A stretch of 64,000 bases of DNA from Verrucomicrobiota bacterium (GTDB lineage: Bacteria > Verrucomicrobiota > Verrucomicrobiia > CAIQCK01), in NCBI GenBank assembly GCA_016222825.1, contig JACRQF010000019.1, positions 452,090-516,089 on the forward strand. The letters are read 5' to 3'. The notes beneath the pieces were generated by a model. It saw nothing but the letters and a program-made list of their open reading frames with translations. It ran no database searches and was not told the origin of the DNA. Each line of letters starts with the position of its first letter. Position 1 is the stretch's first letter. This document shows positions 20,321-27,537 of the stretch, piece after piece. A program made the translations under genes and the position numbers.

Positions 20321-21595
20321 TCATCGAGAACCAAGGGCTTTCACACGACCGCCCTGCACGTGGAAAATGTCCGTGCGGCGGCCTTCAAGCGTCAGCGAAA
20401 CGGATCTCGCGCCGCACGAGACGGTGATCTCCTTCTTCTCCCCCTCGCTCTGCCACGGATTGACGGCCATCACGATCCATTCGTCAGGCGTGACGCGCAG
20501 CTTGCGGACGAGCGGACGCTTCTCCTTCCACAGAACGTGGGCCGGTTCATCAATCACCAGCTTCGCCCTCGCGATCTTCGCGGACAGATCGGAGACGCGG
20601 CCGAGGCTATCCATGAACCGCGGCAGCGAATGATAATACTGCCCCTTGCCTTTCGGCTCCCAGCCCCACAACACCAGTCCGCGCGCGCCGCTGAAATACG
20701 GCAGCACCGCCATCGCCTCGACCAGATACGGCGCGAGTTCCTGGCCGGCGAGCTTCTTGTTGCTGTCGTGGTAGCGGAGCCACTCGTAGGCGTAGAGCGG
20801 CTTGTTGCCGTAGCGGCGCGTGCGCTGGACATTCTCCTCGATGTTCGAGGCGATGTAGTAGATCGAGCCGGGGTCGTCGTAGAAGACATAGACGCTGGCG
20901 ATATAGAAATCCACGTGGCGGTCAATGTGCCGCCAAAGCTCGGCGTCGGTGCGGTGCGTGCCGTCTATCTGCTTCGCGCTCTTGCCGGCGAGGCCCCAGT
21001 AGTCGCGCCGGAACGGTTGCGGGCCGTAGATACCGACCGGCTCGCGCGGCCATTGTTTCTTCGCCCAATCGCACGGCAGCGAGAACCACGTCGCCCATTC
21101 GCGGAAGTAGGCGGCAGCAAACTGCTCCTTGGTCTTTGCGCGCGACGCGGCACGGGCGGCCTCGTCGGCCCACGCTTTCTCGACGTCCTCCTCGAAATCA
21201 AACTCGATGTCGTGGACGAAGATGGCGCCTTTACCTCCGCGCGCGGCGATGTTGCGCTTGACGATGCGCTCGAAGAACTCCGGCTTGTTCCACGGATTGG
21301 TCCGGTTCGTGGCGAGGAACGTGTTGATGTTCTCCTTCTGTTTGCCGGGGTAGTCGGAGTAGGTGCCGAGCAAGTCCACCATCTTGAAACCGTGCCGGGC
21401 GGCCTGCTCTTCGTTGAAGGCGCGGTCGCGCCCGCCAACATCCCAGAACACCCGCAAGTCGCCGCTCATCGGCACCGAGCGGATCTGCTCCCACGGCGTT
21501 GGGGCCGGTTCGGATTCGTCCGCGCCGTGGCTCATCGGCGCAAAACTCAATCCGCAAGCAAGCAACAGTTGAGGCAGCTTCATAGTCCTCATCAT
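20321..21595 (-). CDS. Secreted putative glycosidase (TIM-barrel-like), family not identified
   Basis: The 424-residue product has a short signal peptide (residues 5-25, LPQLLLACGLSFAPMSHG). The middle shows barrel-like strands with acidic ends: KGAIFVHDIEFDFEEDVEKAW, EPVGIYGPQPFRRDYWG, DFYIASVYVFYDD, KPLYAYEWLRYHDSN and ARGLVLWGWEPKGKGQYY. The run HDIEFDFE is a candidate catalytic site. The arrangement recalls hyaluronidase-like or clan GH-A barrels, but I cannot place it in a named family. The C-terminal 80 residues look like a small beta domain. The gene starts inside the stop codon of the M55 peptidase gene (ATGA overlap at 21592-21595), which indicates translational coupling. Confidence 0.65.
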   Translation of the reverse strand: MMRTMKLPQLLLACGLSFAPMSHGADESEPAPTPWEQIRSVPMSGDLRVFWDVGGRDRAFNEEQAARHGFKMVDLLGTYSDYPGKQKENINTFLATNRTNPWNKPEFFERIVKRNIAARGGKGAIFVHDIEFDFEEDVEKAWADEAARAASRAKTKEQFAAAYFREWATWFSLPCDWAKKQWPREPVGIYGPQPFRRDYWGLAGKSAKQIDGTHRTDAELWRHIDRHVDFYIASVYVFYDDPGSIYYIASNIEENVQRTRRYGNKPLYAYEWLRYHDSNKKLAGQELAPYLVEAMAVLPYFSGARGLVLWGWEPKGKGQYYHSLPRFMDSLGRVSDLSAKIARAKLVIDEPAHVLWKEKRPLVRKLRVTPDEWIVMAVNPWQSEGEKKEITVSCGARSVSLTLEGRRTDIFHVQGGRVKALGSR

Positions 21596-22539
21596 TCTTT
21601 CAAGACCTCATACTTCATCGGCGCGTTCATCAAAGCGATGCCATCGCCGGGGTGATTGGAGCGACCGATCCGCTTGGGCTGGCCTGCTTGGCGGCGGAGG
21701 ATCGTCACGCGCTCAAACGGCGGCTTGAGGGTGAGGATGCCAAAACTCGCGTCGCTCTTGGCACGGCGAAGGGCACGCTCGGCTCCTGCAGCGATCATCG
21801 CGCGCGCCCGTTGGGGCTGTGCGTGGATGGCGGCGAGGTTGCGCTTTGCGTAGGCGTCGCGGTCACACTCGTCGCCGCGGCCGGGCGTGGTGCCGCGTTT
21901 GACGGCGACGGTCTCGATGCCCGGCAGTAACGCCTGGGCTTCCTTCGTGAACGCCAGATCGCCGGAGCCGAAGATGTAACGCACGCCCAACTGCATCGCG
22001 CAGAGCGCCATCTCGCCGAACTCGCCGACCGCCGTGCCGTTGATGGTCGTCTCGAACACGCCGAAACTGCCCGTGTGAGCCAGATGCGCGTGTTCCGTGC
22101 GCGACATGGCGTGCTGACCGACACACGCCACGTAGCCGAAGCTGTCGTCCAAGCTGAACGGATACGGCGGCGGCGACCAGTTCCGCGCCAGTTCCGCGCG
22201 CGGGTCGAGCAGCTTGGGATTGATCCCGCCGTGGCCGTGCCCGTCGGCGACGAGGAACTCCGTGGCCCCGGCACGGGCAAAGCCCGCGATGGCCGCGTTG
22301 ACCTCGGCGGTGAGAAGCTCCTTGCCCAAATCGTAGTAGCGGCCTTCGGGCTTACACCAGTTCTCGGAATCCAGGATGCCAGCCACTCCTTCCGTGTCGG
22401 TCATGATGTAAACACGCTTCCCGCGTTTCGACGAAGCGGCCTTCGCGTCGGCGGCCCGCGCAACCGAACTGAGGGTGATTCCCCAGCCAAGCGCGGCACT
22501 GGTCTTCAGGAATTTGCGACGAGTGAGTTGTTGAGACAT
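21592..22539 (-). CDS. M55 family metallopeptidase (DppA-like D-aminopeptidase), Tat-exported
   Basis: The ATG at 22539 has an AAGGAG site and opens with MSQQLTRRKFLKTSAALGWG, a clear Tat signal; the frame upstream of it is rejected. The mature enzyme shows the M55 motifs: VYIMTDTEGVAGI, FLVADGHGHGGINPKLLD, a GQHAMSR histidine, and FGEMALCAMQLGVRYIFGSGDLA. DppA-type enzymes use zinc and cleave D-amino-acid peptides, for example D-Ala-D-Ala. Cytoplasmic members are known, whereas this one is exported. It follows the UroD-like gene after 58 bp and overlaps the next gene by four bases. Its place among carbohydrate genes suggests that its substrate may be a peptidoglycan or amidated-sugar fragment, but that is a guess. 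Confidence 0.88.
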   Translation of the reverse strand: MSQQLTRRKFLKTSAALGWGITLSSVARAADAKAASSKRGKRVYIMTDTEGVAGILDSENWCKPEGRYYDLGKELLTAEVNAAIAGFARAGATEFLVADGHGHGGINPKLLDPRAELARNWSPPPYPFSLDDSFGYVACVGQHAMSRTEHAHLAHTGSFGVFETTINGTAVGEFGEMALCAMQLGVRYIFGSGDLAFTKEAQALLPGIETVAVKRGTTPGRGDECDRDAYAKRNLAAIHAQPQRARAMIAAGAERALRRAKSDASFGILTLKPPFERVTILRRQAGQPKRIGRSNHPGDGIALMNAPMKYEVLKE

Positions 22540-22597
22540 ACCATCTGCTCCTTTTCCGATGACCGACGACGCCAAATGAAGGCGCGGTGAAACGACA

Positions 22598-23641
22598 TCA
22601 ATCGTATTTTCCGAATTCGTGCGCCGTCTCGATGAAAGCGCGGAGATTTTCCGACGGCGTGGTGGCGGGAATCGCGCAGCCGGCGTTGAGTATGAACTTG
22701 CCACCGGGCTTCCACACTTCGATCAACTGTCGCGTGGCGTCGCGAACTTGCGCGGGCGTGCCGCGCGCGAGCACGCCGCTGGGATCCACATTGCCGAAGA
22801 GAACGTGATTCTTACCGACGGTTTCCTTGGCGCGGCGCGCGTCGGTCTTGTAGTCCAGCTCGAAACCGCAGAACGGATACGCCGCAAGCTGATCCAGAAT
22901 CGCCGTCGTATTGCCGCAAATGTGCAGTGCCACGAAAACGCCGTCGGCCGCCAGTTCGCGCACCAGCCGCTCCTGATACGGCCGCGCGAACCGCCGGAAC
23001 ATCGCCGGGGAAACCACGTCAGGCCCGGACGCGCTGTCGCCGAGCGACGTAAAGTGCGCGCCGGCGGCCTTGAGCGCGCGGTGCGTGGCGATGTGTGATT
23101 GATACGCGACCTCCAGCAACTGAACAATCGCCGGGTTGTTCGGGTCCTCCGCCAGATCCATCAGGAACTCCTGCATGCCGCGCAGCAACACCGCGAGCGC
23201 GAACGCATTTTGGTCCGCATTGCCGCGGATGGCCACGCGTCCGCCCGTCTCGCGGGCGATGATGCGCACGGCTTCAAGAACCACCGGAATGCGCCCGTCG
23301 CGAGCCGGGTCCACGGGTTTGAGTTTGCCGACCTCGGCGAGGCTGTTGATTGCGGGCGCGGCGAGATGGCCCGGTTCGCCTGGCGTGCAATCGCGTTTGG
23401 CGCCCATCGCCTCGGCGAGCAAGGTCGTGTCGAGGTCAATCAGGACACAGTCGTAGCCGTATTTTTCCACCGCGTGCAGATGCGCGCGCGCGGCGGCTTG
23501 CGGATCGGTGAGGTGCTTTTCGAGCGGGATGCCGGCCTCCTTTGCCGCCATCGGAAAATTGTGCAGGCAGACCGGCACGCGGTCGGGGATGCCGCCGCGA
23601 ATCACGGTCAAACAACGTTCCACCGGGGTCATGGCTTTCAT
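22598..23641 (-). CDS. Uroporphyrinogen decarboxylase family protein (MtaA/CmuA-like)
   Basis: About 347 residues from the ATG at 23641; a GTG at 23713 would add 24 residues and cannot be excluded. The fold motifs are VERCLTVIRGGIPDRVPV, VVSPAMFRRFARPYQERLV and LHICGNTTAILDQL, with FILNAGCAIPATTP near the C-terminus. The HxC in LHICG together with the later cysteine in NAGC matches the zinc-binding triad of corrinoid:CoM methyltransferase-type members (MtaA, CmuA). True UroD lacks this triad, so heme synthesis is unlikely. No corrinoid protein is seen nearby. It is the first gene of the operon at 15.6-23.6 kb, and such genes are often found in sugar or aromatic catabolic clusters of these phyla. 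Confidence 0.87.
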   Translation of the reverse strand: MKAMTPVERCLTVIRGGIPDRVPVCLHNFPMAAKEAGIPLEKHLTDPQAAARAHLHAVEKYGYDCVLIDLDTTLLAEAMGAKRDCTPGEPGHLAAPAINSLAEVGKLKPVDPARDGRIPVVLEAVRIIARETGGRVAIRGNADQNAFALAVLLRGMQEFLMDLAEDPNNPAIVQLLEVAYQSHIATHRALKAAGAHFTSLGDSASGPDVVSPAMFRRFARPYQERLVRELAADGVFVALHICGNTTAILDQLAAYPFCGFELDYKTDARRAKETVGKNHVLFGNVDPSGVLARGTPAQVRDATRQLIEVWKPGGKFILNAGCAIPATTPSENLRAFIETAHEFGKYD

Positions 23642-23736
23642 CTTTGCCAAAGCAGCCGCAGTGTAGCGCGCGCCGGACGCGGAACAACCAGGAAGTTCAT
23701 ATCTATTTGTCACTGAAAACCGAATGAGGGCAAAAA

Positions 23737-23804
23737 ATTAGCACATCGTTCGAGTTGTTGTTCTGAGTTTCACGTCAGGAACTTTTCTCTAACGCTGTGC
23801 TAAT
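23737..23804 (-). terminator. Long-loop terminator/attenuator-like inverted repeat 5' of the UroD operon
   Basis: Bases 23737-23750 (ATTAGCACATCGTT) match the inverse of 23791-23804 at 13 of 14 positions. A smaller stem, GTTCTGA at 23760-23766 with TCAGGAAC at 23775-23782 (one bulge), is nested inside. On the minus strand the structure is followed at once by six T residues, the layout of an intrinsic terminator. It lies 24 to 96 bases upstream of the possible starts of the UroD-like gene, so it could be a leader attenuator or the terminator of an upstream minus-strand RNA. Confidence 0.55.
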
Positions 23805-23864
23805 TCACTATGCCACTGCCGCGTCGCTTCGCAACGGCTTCGCAGCGGTGACAGCAAAAGGAAT

Positions 23865-23938
23865 TGGGAGGCCCCTTGGTCACAAGGGGAACGATCGAAC
23901 CGCCGAGATCGGCCAATCGCCTGAGGAATCACCTCCCA
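23865..23938. other. Candidate structured RNA (74-base branched fold)
   Basis: A 7-bp outer stem (TGGGAGG at 23865-23871 with CCTCCCA at 23932-23938) is directly stacked on a second perfect 7-bp hairpin (CCCCTTG at 23872-23878, loop GTCA, CAAGGGG at 23883-23889). A third stem CGATC/GATCG fits in the remaining space. The length is tRNA-like, but there is no T-loop or D-arm, so it is not a tRNA. The strand is undetermined. It may be a small RNA or leader element; chance folding is possible. Confidence 0.35.
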
Positions 23939-24430
23939 CAAAACTGGATTTCAAATATCACAAACGCCACCCGCGTCACTTCAAATCTCGCTGTCACTGG
24001 GACTGCTTCCGCCTTGTCCTACGCAGCCCATCAATCTCTTTGGCTACATGAGAACTTCGTCCTCTTAAACGGAATAGCAAGTGAGCACATTCATGCTCCA
24101 CATCAGGGCCGGGTGCTTGGTGAACGGGATCAAAACAACTGACCGCAGCGATGATGATGACAACGCTTCAAGGGATAAAGAGGCGAGCCTCGACGGCTCT
24201 CTCGGTCCGCCGAGACTCAAACGGGCAGCTATGGTGGGATGGTGGGTAGGGCCGCCACCCGTTGTGTGAAGCAGAATACGCCAAAGCAGAATTATGACAA
24301 TCCGGGGAGAATCTCGTGTTGGCATAGGGAGATTGCTTACTGCTGAAACCGTTGTTGTCGCGGCGGGATTTGTTGGAACAGTGGATGGCGGATCGACGTT
24401 AAGGGAGTATGGTGATTCATGGAGGGGGCA

Positions 24431-24463
24431 GGACGACATGAGGTGATAAGCCTCATGTCGTTC
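24431..24463. repeat. Strong hairpin (11-bp perfect stem, 7-base loop)
   Basis: ACGACATGAGG at 24433-24443 pairs perfectly with CCTCATGTCGT at 24451-24461 around the loop TGATAAG; one G-T pair and one G-C pair extend the stem to 24431-24463. There is no T-run, so it is not a simple terminator. It lies about 170 bases upstream of the gene at 24631 and may belong to its leader or to a non-coding RNA. Confidence 0.55.
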
Positions 24464-24630
24464 ATAAGTCGCACCAGCAAGCAGAGGGCCGGACATGAAG
24501 ACGACCAAAACGAGTTTGGTGGCGAACGAAGGCCCGAGCGTCGGAGGAGCGATTGCCAACGCATTTCCCCGAATGCTGTCACGCAGATGCCCACGCTTGA
24601 ACAAACGGCTGGCGAGAAAGGAAGAGATCT

Positions 24631-25056
24631 ATGAAAACCAGAGCGAGTTTGTGGATTGGCCATCGAAAGGCCGTGATTGTGGTTATGTCAGGCCAGGCGG
24701 GAAGAACCACGGTGATCCTGTCCAAAGCTGAAAGGCAGCCGGGACGGTTTGCTGGCGTGCGTTCGACGGCCCCCTACGAAACAGGGCAAGTCCAGGCCGA
24801 TAACAAGTTGCAGAGGAGGTTCACAAAGCGGTTGGAGCGTTACTACGACAAGATCATCACGGCGGTTCGCCATGCCGATGACATTCGGATCTTCGGCCCC
24901 GGCGAGGCGAAGGTTGAGTTGAAGAAGCGTTTCAATCGCGACAAGCCGGATACACGCGTCAGAGCTGTGGAAACCAGCGGTTGGATGGCCGAGCACCAGG
25001 TTGCAGCAAGAGCACGGGGACCATTCTCGCTTCCGTTGCGTGAACAAGCGGCTTGA
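24631..25056 (+). CDS. baeRF-like (bacterial archaeo-eukaryotic release factor-like) small protein
   Basis: The 141-residue protein starts MKTRASLWIGHRKAVIVVMS and continues with QRRFTKRLERYYDKIITAVRHADDIRIFGPGEAKVELKKRF and AVETSGWMAEHQVAARARGPF. I recognise this layout from small bacterial proteins with an eRF1/Pelota-related core: an N-terminal xxLWIDHRKA strand, a basic helical segment and the IFGPGEAK motif. A peptidyl-tRNA or ribosome-rescue-type role has been suggested for related families but is not established. The start has an AGGAAG site 10 bases upstream. The gene is alone in a gene-poor, AT-richer stretch, with a terminator-like structure 45 bases after its stop. Confidence 0.7.
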   Translation: MKTRASLWIGHRKAVIVVMSGQAGRTTVILSKAERQPGRFAGVRSTAPYETGQVQADNKLQRRFTKRLERYYDKIITAVRHADDIRIFGPGEAKVELKKRFNRDKPDTRVRAVETSGWMAEHQVAARARGPFSLPLREQAA

Positions 25057-25499
25057 TGATCGCTACTCTTGGTCAGGTTCCACCGCGTTGAGCGAAGCAT
25101 GAAAAAAAGCACGGCGTGTGATTTTCACATCAGCTTTTTAGCTTTCACGTCGTGCTGATAAGAACATGCCACCCGTTGACTGTTCCGCAAGGGATGTGCC
25201 GGGGTAAGCACTATTCCTAATCCACAACCGGATTCTCCCCGAATGACCAGGTTTTTCCCGTGGTGTATCTTCCGGCACAATTGGTGTTCGTGCCGAGTTG
25301 AGTGTGGGGAGATTGATTAGGAGTTATATTCTTTGGCGAGCGAAAAATATGGTCCGAGGGCCGAAAGGCAGTTCGGGAATTTCGCTCCACGCGTTTTGTG
25401 TTTTGGATGGGGCGATGTGGAGGGAAGTTGTGCCGAGGGCGCGTCAAATAGGGCATTCCAGATTGAGGGTTGCCCCCAGTATGTGAACAGGAGAAGTCC
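25057..25499. other. Gene-free stretch between baeRF-like and phosphoesterase genes
   Basis: No gene is seen in these 443 bases. They hold the terminator-like structure at 25101-25157 and a short inverted repeat CGGCAC/GTGCCG at 25273-25278 and 25290-25295. The last part is the leader of the phosphoesterase gene, ending in an AGGAG site at 25489-25493. No clear promoter could be assigned. Confidence 0.55.
25101..25157 (-). terminator. Branched terminator-like structure with a seven-base T-run (minus sense)
   Basis: AGCACGGCGTG at 25108-25118 pairs with CACGTCGTGCT at 25146-25156, with one mismatch. Between these arms are two small hairpins (TGTGA/TCACA and AGCT/AGCT). Read on the minus strand the outer stem is followed by seven T residues. 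It could end the baeRF-like transcript if it works in both directions, or a minus-strand RNA not recognised here. Confidence 0.5.
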
Positions 25500-26228
25500 A
25501 TGAAGTCCGCTTTCCAACGGACCACGAACACAGAAATCGAGTTGAAAGACGTGCGGCAGGTTGTCGTCGTGGGCGACGTTGGCTGCACCGGGTTTGATGA
25601 TCAGAGCAAACAGGTGTTCGGCGCTGTGCTGCGCCATCAAGCCGATCTGTTCATCATCAATGGAGATATCGCGCAGACGGGTGCCACGGAACAATTCGTG
25701 GCGGTGATGGAGTTTTGCAACACGCGAGCGCAAGCGCCGGTGTTCGCGCTCTGCGGCAATCATGATCTGCCCGGCTATGCAGAATGTTGCGGCCTGTTCA
25801 CATACGCCATTGTGTTGGAGCGGGCGGTTCTGGTGTGTCTTGATAATTCAAGGGGCAGTTTTGAAACAGCCGACCTTGAGTTTCTCCGACATCAGTTGCA
25901 GAAGCATGATAGGAAGCGATTCGTCGTCCTGTTCCACGTTCCGCCACCGCTTGAACACGTCCGGTCGGTAATGAAAGAGGATGCGTGGCACGAATTGCGG
26001 ATGGTTCTGGATTCGTATAAGAACCGGATCGAATGCATCATTTGCGGCCACATTCATGGGTTCTATGAGTATGACCTCGACGGCTATCACATCTTCATTA
26101 CCGCCGGGGGTGGCGCCGCGATGATCCACGAATTGCCCAGGGAACAATGCAAGATCTTCAACGCACTGAGGCTGGTGTTCAAAGACGATGCGTCAATCGC
26201 CATCGAGATGGTGCCAGTCCAGGTGTGA
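25500..26228 (+). CDS. Calcineurin-like metallophosphoesterase
   Basis: The start at 25500 is fixed by an AGGAG site six bases upstream; an in-frame upstream codon at 25470 is rejected. The 242-residue protein has all the phosphoesterase signature motifs in order: VVVGDVGCTG, LFIINGDIAQTG, ALCGNHDLPG, VVLFHVPPPLEH and CIICGHIHGFYEYD. These supply the Asp, Asn and His ligands of a two-metal site. There is no signal peptide, so it acts in the cytoplasm. Substrate is unknown; relatives include cyclic-nucleotide and nucleotide-sugar phosphodiesterases. The composition resembles the AT-richer stretch before it. The tol operon starts 145 bases downstream. Confidence 0.9.
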   Translation: MKSAFQRTTNTEIELKDVRQVVVVGDVGCTGFDDQSKQVFGAVLRHQADLFIINGDIAQTGATEQFVAVMEFCNTRAQAPVFALCGNHDLPGYAECCGLFTYAIVLERAVLVCLDNSRGSFETADLEFLRHQLQKHDRKRFVVLFHVPPPLEHVRSVMKEDAWHELRMVLDSYKNRIECIICGHIHGFYEYDLDGYHIFITAGGGAAMIHELPREQCKIFNALRLVFKDDASIAIEMVPVQV

Positions 26229-26334
26229 ATTCATCCTGGCTCTGCTCCGACCCTTGCCACCATTTTCTTTCTTGCCGGCGATCCAAAAAAAGGGCAGCCG
26301 CGGGAACGGTCGCCGGGCCGCTGTTCTGAAATGG

Positions 26335-26362
26335 TTGTAAACCGCGCGGAATCCGCTAGAAT
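26335..26362 (+). promoter_or_regulatory. Likely sigma-70-type promoter of the tol-pal operon
   Basis: TTGTAA at 26335-26340 (four of six consensus bases), a 16-base spacer and TAGAAT at 26357-26362 (five of six) lie just before tolQ. The expected start of transcription, near 26369, is only about five bases before the tolQ ATG at 26374, and there is no ribosome site between, suggesting a nearly leaderless mRNA. Confidence 0.5.
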
Positions 26363-26373
26363 GCAACCCCAAT

Positions 26374-27111
26374 ATGATTCCCGATTTCCTGTTCACGCTG
26401 CCGCTGGCGGACATTTCCTATTCGTTCACCGAGGCGCACCTGCCGGGCAAGGTCGTCATCGGCGTCCTGATGGTGTTCTCCATCTTCTCGTGGACGGTCA
26501 TGTTCACCAAGTTCAGCGAGATCAGCCGCGCGCGGCGGTTGAACAGACAGTTCCTGGAGGCGTTCCGGTCGGAGAAGAGCGCGTTCGATCTTTTCAGCCA
26601 ACGGGTGAAGGTGGAGGGCTGCTCGCTTTTTGAAATCTACACAGCCGGCTGCAAGGAACTGAAGAATTATCACGGTGTCGAGTCCGAGCCGACGGTGGCG
26701 ATGGGATTGCTCGCGCCGGCCGGGGGCAAGCGCGTCACGCTCAAACAGATGGATCATATCAAAGGCGTGATCGAGCGGACGGTGGCGGAGCAGGGGTTGA
26801 AGTTGGAGCAGGGCTTGTTGATGCTGGCGACGGCGGTCAGCGGAGCGCCGTTCCTCGGACTGCTCGGGACGGTCTGGGGCGTCATGGACGCGTTCGGCGA
26901 GATCGCCATCCAGGGCAACGCCAGCCTTACGACGATGGCGCCCGGCGTTTCCGGAGCGCTCATCACGACGGTCGTTGGCCTGCTCGTGGCCATTCCCTCG
27001 ATGTTCGCCTACAACTGGCTGGTTTACACCATCCGCGGGATCACGGTGGAGATGGACAACTTCGCCAGCGAACTGGCGACGGCGCTGGAGCGCGAGTTCG
27101 TGCGGGAGTGA
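26374..27111 (+). CDS. tolQ: TolQ/ExbB/MotA-type proton channel subunit
   Basis: The 245-residue protein has three membrane segments: one at about residues 27-47 (KVVIGVLMVFSIFSWTVMF), and two in the second half (LLMLATAVSGAPFLGLLGTVWGVM and a segment beginning VSGALITTVVGLLVAIPSMF). The GLLGTVWGVMDAF stretch and the polar residues in helix three are typical of this proton-driven stator family. It is the first gene of a complete tol-pal cluster (TolQ, TolR, a TolA-like protein, TolB, Pal), hence the tolQ call over exbB. With TolR it should energise outer-membrane constriction and Pal relocation at division. Confidence 0.92.
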   Translation: MIPDFLFTLPLADISYSFTEAHLPGKVVIGVLMVFSIFSWTVMFTKFSEISRARRLNRQFLEAFRSEKSAFDLFSQRVKVEGCSLFEIYTAGCKELKNYHGVESEPTVAMGLLAPAGGKRVTLKQMDHIKGVIERTVAEQGLKLEQGLLMLATAVSGAPFLGLLGTVWGVMDAFGEIAIQGNASLTTMAPGVSGALITTVVGLLVAIPSMFAYNWLVYTIRGITVEMDNFASELATALEREFVRE

Positions 27112-27118
27112 GGTTGCC

Positions 27119-27535
27119 ATGCGCCGCTTCTCCCAACGTCATCTGTCGGTGCTGGCGGAGATCAACATCACGCCGCTGCTGGACCTCGCGTTCGTGCTGC
27201 TGATCATCTTCATCATCACGACCCCGCTGTTCGAGCAGTCCATCGGGGTCAACCTCGCCAAGGCCGCCAAGGCGCAGCAGCAGAAGCCGACGCGAGGCCG
27301 CACGGTGAGCATTGACAAGGCGGGGCAGATTTACATTGACCGCTCGCCGGTGGACCTCGACACGCTGCGGGCATCCATGACCGCGCTGCACAACGAAGAC
27401 CAGGACGTGGCGGTGCTGATCCGGGTGGACAAACAGCAGCAGTTCGAGAAGTTTGTGCTGGTGTTGGACGCGCTCAAAGGCGCCGGCATCAGCCACGTCG
27501 GTATCGTGGCGCTGAGCGAAGGCCAGAGTCGTTAG
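27119..27535 (+). CDS. tolR: TolR/ExbD-type biopolymer transport protein
   Basis: The product is 138 residues from the ATG at 27119, seven bases after tolQ. It has a single N-terminal membrane helix (LAFVLLIIFIITTPLF). This is preceded by EINITPLLD, whose aspartate is the conserved proton-carrying residue of TolR/ExbD. The periplasmic domain has the typical strands (GRTVSIDKAGQIYIDRSPV, VAVLIRVDKQQQFEKFVLVLDALKGAGI). It pairs with TolQ in the inner membrane. The following gene starts three bases after its stop. Confidence 0.93.
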   Translation: MRRFSQRHLSVLAEINITPLLDLAFVLLIIFIITTPLFEQSIGVNLAKAAKAQQQKPTRGRTVSIDKAGQIYIDRSPVDLDTLRASMTALHNEDQDVAVLIRVDKQQQFEKFVLVLDALKGAGISHVGIVALSEGQSR

Positions 27536-27537
27536 CG

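Larger units (their letters stand above)
23714..24630. other. AT-richer gene-poor stretch with several hairpins
   Basis: No convincing gene is seen here. Small frames exist on both strands (for example 24065-24604 on the minus strand and 24495-24731 on the plus strand), but none has recognisable similarity or a good ribosome site. Composition is visibly less GC-rich than in the flanking operons. The stretch contains a terminator-like inverted repeat at 23737-23804, a branched structure at 23865-23938 and an 11-bp perfect hairpin at 24431-24463. It may be a decayed mobile or phage-derived segment or hold non-coding RNA. Confidence 0.55.

Noticed and set aside
23865..23938. tRNA gene
   Set aside because: A 7-bp acceptor-like stem and the right length, but no D-arm, T-loop TTCRA or anticodon arm on either strand.
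24313..24340. Sigma-54 promoter (TGGCAT...TTGCTT)
   Set aside because: Spacing between GG and GC is 14 rather than 12.
24065..24604. 179-codon minus-strand frame
   Set aside because: Has a hydrophobic stretch but no family, no ribosome site and composition like non-coding sequence.
24300..25245. Element bounded by inverted CGGGGAGAATC/GATTCTCCCCG
   Set aside because: Only 11 bp match and no transposase or target duplication; chance is likely.
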